From: Bacillota bacterium
Lineage (GTDB): Bacteria; Bacillota; Clostridia; Christensenellales; UBA1242
DNA length: 64,000 nucleotides
Assembly (NCBI GenBank): GCA_009784375.1
Contig: WRBV01000004.1
Span: 1-64,000, forward strand
Direction: 5' to 3'
The stretch's first letter is position 1, and each line of letters begins with the position of its first letter. A program made the position numbers and the translations under genes. Below the pieces are notes generated by a model. That model was not told the DNA's origin. It worked only from the letters and a program-made list of their open reading frames with translations, and did not search any database. Shown in pieces: positions 19,036 through 28,118 of the stretch.

Positions 19036-19147
19036 GTTTATGACCTAGGAATTATCATGGAATGATAATTCCATAAATCAGTCCATCCATAATGTCCAAA
19101 AAGGTATAAAGGCATGCGAAGTAACGCAGCAAAGCCGCCTTTTTTAT
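19036..19147 (+). ncRNA. Structured RNA-like element, copy A, ending in a terminator
   Basis: TTTATGACCTAGGAATTATC-loop-GATAATTCCATAAATC...ATGTCCAAAAAGG...CCTTTTTT; homologous to 48328-48437 and partly 34702-34880. Confidence 0.6.
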
Positions 19148-21366
19148 ATTAAAACCCATCTTGCATAGAAACTTCTTTCACCGCTTGATTCGGATGGGAT
19201 AGAAAAATACCTTTGTCCCATAAAGCTTGGATTGTTATACCAACCAATAAATGTCAATCCATGAAAGTCTGGATTTCTTTGTGCAAAGCTGTGCATATAT
19301 TCGTGTGTTGGTAATAACCGCGAGCTTGGATCCCATGCGAAATATTGGCGCTGTTCTACTATTGTTGCATGTGGGTTAATACCACCGCTGAAATTAAATG
19401 TCATTATGTTATGACCGTCAATTCCTGGAAAATTCTCCCATTCAATATCCCATACGGCATACATTGTGAATGTATTATTGTTTTGGAACATACCTTCTGG
19501 GTCAAATTGTATTGTTCCATTTGGTTGACGGAAAATTTGTTTGTTTCGGGCAGCCTCTGGACTCAGCGCCCATCCAAGGAAATCCAAATCAATATGCCCA
19601 GGAACAAAATTCCCAAGTTGCATAACGGTATTCTCGGGATTTCGTACAGTTATAGTCATACTTGTATCATTCAACGGGTTTCCAATATGAAGTTGCAACG
19701 TAAGCCAAATTGAAAAATCAAACACGGCATGCAATTCCATATTTGTTGTAACAGCATTATTAAAATTCCAATGTGTCACTCCGTTCTCGACATTTGACCA
19801 ATGGCTGAAATGATATCCAAAACGCGTTGGGTCATTTGGACGTGTTATAGTACCTCCCCAATTTATCACTTGGTCGGGAACATTACTTCCGCCGTGTGTA
19901 TTGAATGTTATGGTTGGATTTCGCCCCCATACCGCATAAAGTGTATTGGCTGCATTGATTGTATTATTTGATGTAATAACTACAGGAAACACAAATTGCC
20001 CACCACCAATGACCGACGACCAATGACGGAATGTATAACCTTCGCGCGTTGGATTTGGGTCGGGTCTATGTAATTGTGCCGTGCTTGTAACATGGATTAT
20101 GTGGTCTGATTCGTCTCCAGCAAAATTTCCACCTTGTAAATTAAACGTGACTGGTCGTGTTGGGGCGGTGTTGTCGGCGGCATTATAATACATACCGATA
20201 AATACTTGAACAAAAGGATGACCGAGATTGATAGCACCCCAACTATTATTCCACAATGTTTGTGGCATTTGTACAATAAGACTTCTTGTTCTTTGATTAA
20301 CCTGATTTGCATGCACGGGTGGACTGTCTACATTTCCAGTTGTTTGGAGAAATGCACCATTTAAATACATTCCAAATGGTGCATCATTTGTCAGACTTAT
20401 TTGAATATTCATGTTCGTATTATCTTGTGAAATGACTCGCGTTTGTACCCATGGTGCAAAGCTTGTTTGGTTTGCAAATGCTGGTGCATTTACAACATTC
20501 GCAACCAGCGGAACACGTGCATTTGTTTCCCATAATCTAAACGAACTGCTGAATGGAGTTATATTTGGATCTAAATCAAATGTCTGCACTTCTGAGACTG
20601 TTGGTGAGGTTGCAATTTGCACACCATGATCGCCAAAACCAGATATCCCACCATGCGTAGGCCAGGGGTTCCAACCTACAGTCGTAGAATCCTGCCAACT
20701 ACTCCAAGTAGGAAGACCAGTATAATAATCAATGAATATTTCCCTTTGCTCTCCGACAAATGTTACCTGCCTCATGATAACCGTTGTTGATTGTGAAGCC
20801 ACCGACATAGTTCTTCGATAAAGGTTATTAGCCGCTCCAATATTAGTCAAGGCACCAGCATTAGCAAAAATGCCTGAACCTGGTACTCCATGTACCCCAG
20901 CACCCAATGCACTATGGCGCTGAGAGTGTTGCAGAATATGATTCAAATCATCAAACCAGTGAGCCGTAATAGCAGATATTCCTTCTGGGAAAGTAACAAT
21001 CCTTTCCGTTCGACGAATCGTACCGTTTCTAATTTCGAAATTATGTAGAAGCGAACGTGCATCGGTCACAGTCTCGATTGTTGTAGTGGGTGCACTTACA
21101 TGCATTTGCCCTACCCAAACGCCAGCATTCGGTAATGAAGCTAACCTTGTGTTGATTCCATATGTAGAGCGTGTAGACATATGCATATTTGTAATACTTG
21201 GGAATGGGAAATGATTATCACTATACACTATATTCGCATCTACCCCATCATCACTCTTATTCATCGAAAATACAATACCAATAACAACAGCACAAACGAC
21301 AAAAACACCTGCGAATGCAAGCGCGGCTATACGAGAATGGCGAAACTTTCTTGTTGGTGTGGTCAT
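19144..21366 (-). CDS. Secreted surface protein with Listeria-Bacteroides (InlB B / Flg_new) repeats
   Basis: N-terminal TM/signal; modules such as VTFNLQGGNF...RPDPNPTREGYTFRHWS, ITFNTHGGSNVPDQVINWGGTITRPNDPTRFGYHFSHWS. Confidence 0.88.
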   Translation of the reverse strand: MTTPTRKFRHSRIAALAFAGVFVVCAVVIGIVFSMNKSDDGVDANIVYSDNHFPFPSITNMHMSTRSTYGINTRLASLPNAGVWVGQMHVSAPTTTIETVTDARSLLHNFEIRNGTIRRTERIVTFPEGISAITAHWFDDLNHILQHSQRHSALGAGVHGVPGSGIFANAGALTNIGAANNLYRRTMSVASQSTTVIMRQVTFVGEQREIFIDYYTGLPTWSSWQDSTTVGWNPWPTHGGISGFGDHGVQIATSPTVSEVQTFDLDPNITPFSSSFRLWETNARVPLVANVVNAPAFANQTSFAPWVQTRVISQDNTNMNIQISLTNDAPFGMYLNGAFLQTTGNVDSPPVHANQVNQRTRSLIVQMPQTLWNNSWGAINLGHPFVQVFIGMYYNAADNTAPTRPVTFNLQGGNFAGDESDHIIHVTSTAQLHRPDPNPTREGYTFRHWSSVIGGGQFVFPVVITSNNTINAANTLYAVWGRNPTITFNTHGGSNVPDQVINWGGTITRPNDPTRFGYHFSHWSNVENGVTHWNFNNAVTTNMELHAVFDFSIWLTLQLHIGNPLNDTSMTITVRNPENTVMQLGNFVPGHIDLDFLGWALSPEAARNKQIFRQPNGTIQFDPEGMFQNNNTFTMYAVWDIEWENFPGIDGHNIMTFNFSGGINPHATIVEQRQYFAWDPSSRLLPTHEYMHSFAQRNPDFHGLTFIGWYNNPSFMGQRYFSIPSESSGERSFYARWVLI

Positions 21367-21387
21367 ATCACACCACCCTGGAAAGGG

Positions 21388-21432
21388 TTACAAGAAATTT
21401 GCCCCCCCCCCCGTATATTTAATATTTAACAT
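21388..21432 (-). CDS. Short leader ORF MLNIKYTGGGANFL containing an 11-nt poly-G tract
   Basis: SD GGAGGTATTGAA then ATG TTA AAT ATT AAA TAT ACG GGG GGG GGG GCA AAT TTC TTG TAA, 21 nt upstream of the surface-protein ATG. Confidence 0.55.
   Translation of the reverse strand: MLNIKYTGGGANFL
21402..21412. repeat. Poly-C/poly-G homopolymer (11 nt)
   Basis: Direct reading; extreme in an AT-rich genome. Confidence 0.95.
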
Positions 21433-21557
21433 TTCAATACCTCCGACGTTCTTCTTTTGCATTCTTTTCTATACTTTATACTATCTATATTTTGCCGATT
21501 AGTCAATTAAATTATGCATGGTATGGGAGACAAATACACGTCATTGCGAGAAAGAAC

Positions 21558-23342
21558 TCACCCCAATATCGCTTTGATACGGCGGATGCCCGCACTTACT
21601 GCCTCTTCTTTTTGTATTTTAAAGCTTCCAAGTTCGCTTGTATTGGATACATGCGGACCACCACAAAATTCACAAGAGATATCGCCAATTGTAAAGATTT
21701 TGACAATATCACCATATTTATTATTGAAAATTCCTATTGCACCCATTTTTTTTGCGTCGTCAAGCGATACCTCTTTGATACCTACATCCAACTTTTGTGA
21801 TATCCATTGGTTGACAAGATCTTCAACCGCCTTTATCTCATCAGGCGTCATTTTATGGTCAAGATTAAAATCAAAACGCAGTCGTTCGGGCGTTATATTA
21901 CTTCCCTTTTGATGAAGGTCTGTTGTAAAGACTTCGCGGAGTGCCGAATGCAAGAGATGTGTCGCCGTGTGCAACTTGGTAGTCATGCCGCTTGTATCTG
22001 CAAGCCCGCCCTTGAACGCACCAACGGCAGCCGTTTGGGACGCCTTTGAATGTTTTTCACGTGCCTGGTGATATTCGTCCATGTTAATGGTAATACCCTT
22101 CTCGGCACAAAGTTCGGTCGTAAGCTCTATTGGAAAGCCATATGTCTCATAAAGTCGGAACCCAGTCTTACCGCTTAGTTCTTTGCCTTGTAAAAACTTT
22201 ACAACTTTTTCAAATTCGCGAAGTCCTGTGCTTAGTGTTTTTTCGAACTTTGAAACCTCGTCCATGAAAGTTTTTATTATGTGTTCACGCTTTTGCATTA
22301 ATTGCGAGTAAAATTCGCCAAGGAAATCCACATAGAAATTAATTAATTGGATAAATGCATCATTATCCCAAACATCAAAACTTTTTGCCGCACGCAATGT
22401 TGTACGTATAAGACGACGCAGTACATAACCCTGTCCAGAGTTAGATGGAATAACATCATCACCAATTATTACGCTTGCCGCACGCACATGCTCGGCAATT
22501 CGGCGAGCCATAAACAGATTTTGACCGTCAAGTTCTTTTAGCTTTGCCGAGTTTTTAATTATTTCTATTGCTGGCGCAAATATTTCGGTTTCGTACACCG
22601 ATTTCTTGCCTTGGGATAAACAAAGAATTCGCTCGAGCCCCATACCTGTATCAACGTTTTGTTGTTTTGCCTTGACTGGTTTTTCGTCTTTTGCATGAAT
22701 AATAAATTCCATGTAAACATCATTTCCAATTTCAACAAAACGACCACATGAACAAGATGGGTTACATTCTGGACCACATGCTCCGCTTTTTAATTCCATA
22801 AACATTTCGGAACATGGACCACACGGACCTGTGCCGCTTGGTAATTGCCACCAATTTTCGCTCTTTGGTAAAAAGAAAATTCTTTCTTTTGGAATCCCAC
22901 ATGCTTCCCAATGTTTCGCACTCTCGGTGTCACGTGGAGCAACTTCGTCGCCCTCGAAACATGTTGTGAAGATACGTTCTGGATCAATTCCAAGATATTT
23001 TTTGTCGGTAAGAAATTCATAGCTCCATCTTACCTTTTCATACTTGAAATAATCACCCATACTCCAATTTCCCATCATTTCAAAGCATGTTAAATGGGTT
23101 GCATTTCCAACCTCGTCAATGTCCCCCGTACGAATGCACATTTGAATATTGGCAACACGCTTTCCAGATGGATGGGGTTCACCCATCAAAAATGGAACAA
23201 GCGGATGCATACCCGAATTGGTAAAAAGAACACTTGCATCGTTTTCAGGAACAACAGACGAGGATGCTATGATTGCATGTTCGCGTTCGCGCCAGAAATC
23301 AAACCAAAGTGTTCGCAGTTCTTTGTACGTTAATTTTTTCAT
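21558..23342 (-). CDS. alaS: Alanyl-tRNA synthetase, short form lacking C-Ala domain
   Basis: LRTLWFDFWREREHAIIASSSVVPENDASVLFTNSGM; editing HTATHLLH and CEFCGGPHV; ends GIRRIKAILG at 594 aa. Confidence 0.95.
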   Translation of the reverse strand: MKKLTYKELRTLWFDFWREREHAIIASSSVVPENDASVLFTNSGMHPLVPFLMGEPHPSGKRVANIQMCIRTGDIDEVGNATHLTCFEMMGNWSMGDYFKYEKVRWSYEFLTDKKYLGIDPERIFTTCFEGDEVAPRDTESAKHWEACGIPKERIFFLPKSENWWQLPSGTGPCGPCSEMFMELKSGACGPECNPSCSCGRFVEIGNDVYMEFIIHAKDEKPVKAKQQNVDTGMGLERILCLSQGKKSVYETEIFAPAIEIIKNSAKLKELDGQNLFMARRIAEHVRAASVIIGDDVIPSNSGQGYVLRRLIRTTLRAAKSFDVWDNDAFIQLINFYVDFLGEFYSQLMQKREHIIKTFMDEVSKFEKTLSTGLREFEKVVKFLQGKELSGKTGFRLYETYGFPIELTTELCAEKGITINMDEYHQAREKHSKASQTAAVGAFKGGLADTSGMTTKLHTATHLLHSALREVFTTDLHQKGSNITPERLRFDFNLDHKMTPDEIKAVEDLVNQWISQKLDVGIKEVSLDDAKKMGAIGIFNNKYGDIVKIFTIGDISCEFCGGPHVSNTSELGSFKIQKEEAVSAGIRRIKAILG

Positions 23343-23502
23343 GCCATATCATAGCATAACTTTTTACCAACCGCAACTTATACCAATAAAAATCGATAAT
23401 TAGAGAATATACTCACATGCTTAAATCCATTTCCTCTGCCAATCTTCGCTGAGTTTCTTGATCACGTTCGACTTGCGATCTATATTCTGTGCGCTCATTT
23501 CG

Positions 23503-25251
23503 TTACCGTTGTTCAACAATATTTTCTTCATCAGAAATTGTTGACGAAGCTGGACTTGTTAAGGTCGTCGGATTCGTTGTAGGAATTGTTTTTTCACTTG
23601 TCTTAAAAACCTCACGGAAATTCACTATATATCTATCACACTTAACAAAATCAGGACGATTGTAATCACGACTAAACATAGCTTGACGTGTTCGAGTAGA
23701 GTGTATCATACCTACTTGTTCAATATCGCGTAAATATGCCAAATCATCACTTAACTTTTGTTCAGCACTAGACAAGCAATTCAATGGATCAGCTTCTTTA
23801 CGTAAATTTTTAATTTCTTTTATTTTTGTGTTACAAGCATTAATCCGCTCTTGAAATGTCACTTGATCAATGTGTCCTATATCTAATTCTTTCTTTGCAA
23901 GCTGGATTTGTGTAAGCATATCATTGATAATTAAATTGTCTCGTTGATAAGTATAATCACGAAAGTGAACTTCTTTGAACGACTCCATTGCGCTAAACAA
24001 GGCTTTACGTTGCTCTTCCGATAAATTAGACTGCATTAAGGCAATAACATTTTCATCCATAGTAAGACTTTGGTCATAAAAGTTCTTGTCAAACAATTCA
24101 ATCTTTATCATTTGGTCAAAAGAAGCCAAATGTGCTTTGAGCATATCAGTAGATATAGGAAAATTAACCCCACGTCGCTCAAGTTGTTGTTGTATTTCGG
24201 AGAATGATTTTAACTCTACGATCTCAAGACCAAGAGAAGACTGCTCAATTTTTTCGTGAAGTTTTTGTAAATCACTAGCAAGTTTTTCGTAACTTTTATA
24301 ACAATCATTAATATGTGTACGTTGATCTTTCACATCATCTAATACGATTTGTGAGTTTTCGTGTTTATCTAATTCTAGATCCTGCAAAAATTCGTATAAT
24401 TCACGCTGCAGTTTTACACTTCCTCGCATATTAGCAGACCAGCTTCCATCTATTTCATGTTTAATTTCAGATATAAAAGAATTTACGCTCACCTTTTGAA
24501 TATAACTATCATTCTGTATTAGCGGTGACTGACCAGTTTGTTCTCCGTTTTGTTTTTGTATCGTGCTTTTGGTTTCTTTTGTTCTAATATCAGCAATCAT
24601 GTTATCAAGTTCATTTTTATCTAATTCGGTTGTTTCTTTTAATTTTTCAACGGAACTGGCAAGCAATTCATAAATATTCAATATCTCTTTAGGTTTCAAC
24701 GTAATCTCTATACACTTTGCATCACGACCATATTCTTTTACAGTTTTATCATATTCAATACTTTGTATTTCATATACTGCAGGTGGCAAGATTTGTTCTT
24801 GTTCATGTTCAAAACCTTTACGAACATCAGCAACCTCAATATATCTCGAGCCCTTGGGAAGGGATATATTGAAAACGATACCAGCCTCTCGTGAATATTT
24901 ATATTGTGTAAATCTAACAGCTTCGTCTTTATTCAGAGAAGTTGGAGGAAGTCCTTGTAACGTAAGTTCTTGACCACCATTTGCAATTAATTCTTGGGTA
25001 GGTAAACTTTTTAACAACTCTTTTGATTTATACACGTCTTGACCACGATATACCGACATATCATTTTCAACTTCTTTCATGTTTTCAAAAATCGTTATAG
25101 CATCATTTACGTATGCTTTTAGATTTTCTATATTTTTATCTTTAGGTAATATCGTTGTAAACGATTGATTAAAAAGCAAATTATTGATAGTTGTGCTTGA
25201 ACCCTGCCAACGCATGATTGCATTTTTTAATTCATCACTTGAAATTGCCAT
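23503..25251 (-). CDS. ADP-ribosyltransferase-like (R-S-E class) protein with long coiled-coil C-terminus; frame continues past TAA to 23413
   Basis: MSVYRGQDV (R), PPTSLNKDEA (S), FEHEQEQILPPAVYEI (ExE). Confidence 0.75.
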   Translation of the reverse strand: MAISSDELKNAIMRWQGSSTTINNLLFNQSFTTILPKDKNIENLKAYVNDAITIFENMKEVENDMSVYRGQDVYKSKELLKSLPTQELIANGGQELTLQGLPPTSLNKDEAVRFTQYKYSREAGIVFNISLPKGSRYIEVADVRKGFEHEQEQILPPAVYEIQSIEYDKTVKEYGRDAKCIEITLKPKEILNIYELLASSVEKLKETTELDKNELDNMIADIRTKETKSTIQKQNGEQTGQSPLIQNDSYIQKVSVNSFISEIKHEIDGSWSANMRGSVKLQRELYEFLQDLELDKHENSQIVLDDVKDQRTHINDCYKSYEKLASDLQKLHEKIEQSSLGLEIVELKSFSEIQQQLERRGVNFPISTDMLKAHLASFDQMIKIELFDKNFYDQSLTMDENVIALMQSNLSEEQRKALFSAMESFKEVHFRDYTYQRDNLIINDMLTQIQLAKKELDIGHIDQVTFQERINACNTKIKEIKNLRKEADPLNCLSSAEQKLSDDLAYLRDIEQVGMIHSTRTRQAMFSRDYNRPDFVKCDRYIVNFREVFKTSEKTIPTTNPTTLTSPASSTISDEENIVEQR

Positions 25252-25287
25252 ATTTCATATTATATCATAATTTTTAATTTACCGCAA
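25252..25287 (-). promoter_or_regulatory. Promoter TTGCGG-N17-TATAAT, -10 box 7 nt upstream of the ART ATG
   Basis: ccgcaa 25282-25287, attata 25259-25264 on + strand. Confidence 0.75.
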
Positions 25288-25295
25288 ATGGTTCA

Positions 25296-25328
25296 TAAAA
25301 AAGAGGATTTTCATCCTCTTTTTTGGGT
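25296..25328. terminator. Intrinsic terminator between XRE gene and ART gene
   Basis: AAAAAAGAGGATTTTCATCCTCTTTTTT. Confidence 0.85.
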
Positions 25329-25334
25329 TAATTA

Positions 25335-25535
25335 TTATTTCAGGTCAAGTAAGTAATTAGGTTCAACTTTCAAAGATTTGCAAAGCGCACATATACTCTT
25401 GTACCCTGGCAAACTTCTACCGCTTAGCCAGTTACTTACTTGTGATTGTCTCACACCAACGATTGCTGAAATATCAAGTTGATTCAGCCCCTTTTCTTTC
25501 ATGATTTTACTCAACCTCGTTTTGAATGGTTCCAT
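25335..25535 (-). CDS. XRE-family HTH transcriptional regulator
   Basis: FKTRLSKIMKEKGLNQLDISAIVGVRQSQVSNWLSGRSLPGYKSICALCKSL. Confidence 0.92.
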   Translation of the reverse strand: MEPFKTRLSKIMKEKGLNQLDISAIVGVRQSQVSNWLSGRSLPGYKSICALCKSLKVEPNYLLDLK

Positions 25536-25587
25536 AATTTTTACCTCACTATTTCTTTTGTAATATATCTATATTAACATAAAAACT

Positions 25588-27096
25588 CTATATTGTAAAA
25601 TCATTTAACGAGGCTTCGAAATCTCCGTATGGGTCTTCATCCGATTGATTTGTATCATCTTCGGCTGCGTTATATTTGTGCGATATCCCACCATCATATG
25701 CATCAGGCGATTTTTCCTCGTGTTTCATTTTTTCTTTTAAAGGCTTTTTCTTGAATGAATAAGAAATCCCACCTTCACTTTTCTTGTTTTCTTTTTTCTT
25801 CTCCGCTTTTACGGGTTCAACAGTTTCTTTTTTTGTCTCAGGTTTCGTATCACCAACAGGCACATAAGTAAATTTTTTGGTTGGTTTTTCTACTTTTTCT
25901 TGAACTGGTTCAGCAGCAGGTACAACTTCCGAAATTGTTTCTTTTACTGGTTCGGGTGCAATGACTGGTGCTTGTGCAACATTCAAATCCCCAAAAGAGA
26001 AATCATCTTCATATTTAACAGGCTCTATCTTTGGCAATTCAAAATCGACTGGTGCTTGTTCCACAATTTGTTCGGGTTCAATAACAGGTTCGGGTTCTGG
26101 CGCAATACTCATCTCATCAGCAGAAATGTTAAGCTCGCCAAATTCTTGAACTACTGTTTCTTGTCTCAATTCTTCTTCATAGCGTTTTTGCATTGCTTGC
26201 GCCATGTTAAACAGATATTCGTCTGTGACTTCTTGTTCGACCTCTGTTGTTATGCTTTCTACCTTTCCAAATTCTGGCGCTCCAGACTTTCTCGGAAGTG
26301 ATGGTGCCTTTGATATATCAATAATATCAGGCAGTATTGCAGCCTTTGGAAGATCCTTTGATATTACCTCCACTTCTTCTTCCTCTTTCTGTTCTTGATA
26401 AGGTTCATCAAGCGTTTTTTGGAAAAGTTCTTCTGGTTGTACTGGGGTCGAACGAATAATGTTCGAAGAAAGAGAAGGGTTCCTTGAATCATATTCAGAA
26501 AAAAGTTTTATTCTTGCATCCACAAACCTGCTTTGAGTATCATATTGTTCCAAGTCAACAGTCATTGTTTTTTTACCAAGCTCTTTCAGATAAGAATAAA
26601 GTGGAATTAAATCACCCTTTCCCGCCCAAATGAACACAGAAGTAAATTCGTTTTCTGTGCTGAACCTTATTGCATCCACGACAAGCCTTGTGTCGACAAC
26701 GCTTGTTCCGCCTTGTTTTAATCTCATCTTTCCTGCCGTTTCAAAACGATGTTCGGTTATCAATTCTTCGAAACGATCTACTTTGTCGTCACTATAACCA
26801 TAAATTTTTGAAAAAATTATATTTTCCTTTGTCTGGAAATGCGAAATAATCTCTAACAAGTTAGTTGGGGATGCATTTGTATTATCAATATCAATAAACA
26901 AGGCTACGCTGCCCTCTGATTTTGCACTACGTGCCGCACCAACATTTTTTGATGGAGCTTTTTTTGTTGTTGCTTTTGGCGTTTGTGTCGGCATTTTTTT
27001 CGCAAGCGGCTTTGGCGCCATTTTAGATACAGATTTGTCCACCGATTTGGTTTCTTTTTTTGTAACTACTTTTATTTTTGCTGTTTTTGTCGGCAT
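25588..27096 (-). CDS. NYN-domain (PIN-like) protein with basic N-terminus and long E/P/K-rich tail
   Basis: SVALFIDIDNTN...IYGYSDDK...VVDTRLVVDAI...SVFIWAGKGDLIPLYSYLKELGKK. Confidence 0.82.
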   Translation of the reverse strand: MPTKTAKIKVVTKKETKSVDKSVSKMAPKPLAKKMPTQTPKATTKKAPSKNVGAARSAKSEGSVALFIDIDNTNASPTNLLEIISHFQTKENIIFSKIYGYSDDKVDRFEELITEHRFETAGKMRLKQGGTSVVDTRLVVDAIRFSTENEFTSVFIWAGKGDLIPLYSYLKELGKKTMTVDLEQYDTQSRFVDARIKLFSEYDSRNPSLSSNIIRSTPVQPEELFQKTLDEPYQEQKEEEEVEVISKDLPKAAILPDIIDISKAPSLPRKSGAPEFGKVESITTEVEQEVTDEYLFNMAQAMQKRYEEELRQETVVQEFGELNISADEMSIAPEPEPVIEPEQIVEQAPVDFELPKIEPVKYEDDFSFGDLNVAQAPVIAPEPVKETISEVVPAAEPVQEKVEKPTKKFTYVPVGDTKPETKKETVEPVKAEKKKENKKSEGGISYSFKKKPLKEKMKHEEKSPDAYDGGISHKYNAAEDDTNQSDEDPYGDFEASLNDFTI

Positions 27097-27152
27097 TTTA
27101 ATACCCCCCAATATTTAACTCAATTAAAGCAATAAGATATTAAAAAGTCAAA

Positions 27153-28115
27153 TTATTTTAGTTCAAGTATTGACGCAGCAGCTATCATTGCCGCATTATC
27201 ACCACACAACGATTTATGTGGGAATGAAACTTTGACACCCAATTTTGAACATTCCTCAGTCAAAGTCTTTCGAAGATATTCATTTGCACTAACACCACCA
27301 CTTACACATAGTGTTTTTACTTTTGTAGATTTCAGAATGCGATTTACTTTAAAAACTAATTGTGAAATTGCTTCATATTGAAATGATGCGGCAAGATGTG
27401 GGAGATTAATTTCTTCACCTTTCATTTTAATTTTATTAACGTAATTAAGTACAGCCGTTTTCAATCCACTATAAGAAAAACCTTGAATTTGATAATTTGG
27501 TTTTGCAACGAACTTAATTAATTCATCATTGCCTATCCACTTATTTGCCTGCTTTTCGATTTCGGGACCGCCTGGATACGAAAGCCCCAATACTCGTGCA
27601 ACTTTGTCAAATGCTTCACCTATTGCATCGTCTAGTGTTTGTTCAAGTAAAACTACTTTACCTGATTTTGCAACTTTGTACAAAGATGTATGCCCACCAC
27701 TTATTACAAGTGCGATATGTTTTTCAAGTTCCGATTCACCCATTGAGAGTGGTACGCTGGCAATATGTCCGTGGATATGATTGATTGAAATGAATGGAAC
27801 ATTATTTCGAAGTGCCAAAGCCTCACCAAAAATTCGACCAATTAAAACGGCACCAGGCAACCCAGGATGAGTTGTAGCGGCAACTGCGGATATATCCGAC
27901 ATCAAAACTTTGGCATCATCCAACGCCTTTTGCACAACTTGGTCAATGACTTTTATATGATTACGTGATGCAATTTCTGGAACAACTCCACCGTATTTTG
28001 AATGTATCGGAATTTGTGAAAGAACAACATTAGATAGAATTTCCATATCAACTGAAACAACGGCCGTCGCCGTTTCATCACATGATGTTTCGATTGCTAG
28101 TACCAGTCTTTTCAT
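27153..28115 (-). CDS. tsaD: tRNA N6-adenosine threonylcarbamoyltransferase TsaD
   Basis: LAIETSCDETATAVV; INHIHGHIAS; ISGGHTSLY. Confidence 0.96.
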   Translation of the reverse strand: MKRLVLAIETSCDETATAVVSVDMEILSNVVLSQIPIHSKYGGVVPEIASRNHIKVIDQVVQKALDDAKVLMSDISAVAATTHPGLPGAVLIGRIFGEALALRNNVPFISINHIHGHIASVPLSMGESELEKHIALVISGGHTSLYKVAKSGKVVLLEQTLDDAIGEAFDKVARVLGLSYPGGPEIEKQANKWIGNDELIKFVAKPNYQIQGFSYSGLKTAVLNYVNKIKMKGEEINLPHLAASFQYEAISQLVFKVNRILKSTKVKTLCVSGGVSANEYLRKTLTEECSKLGVKVSFPHKSLCGDNAAMIAAASILELK

Positions 28116-28118
28116 TCT

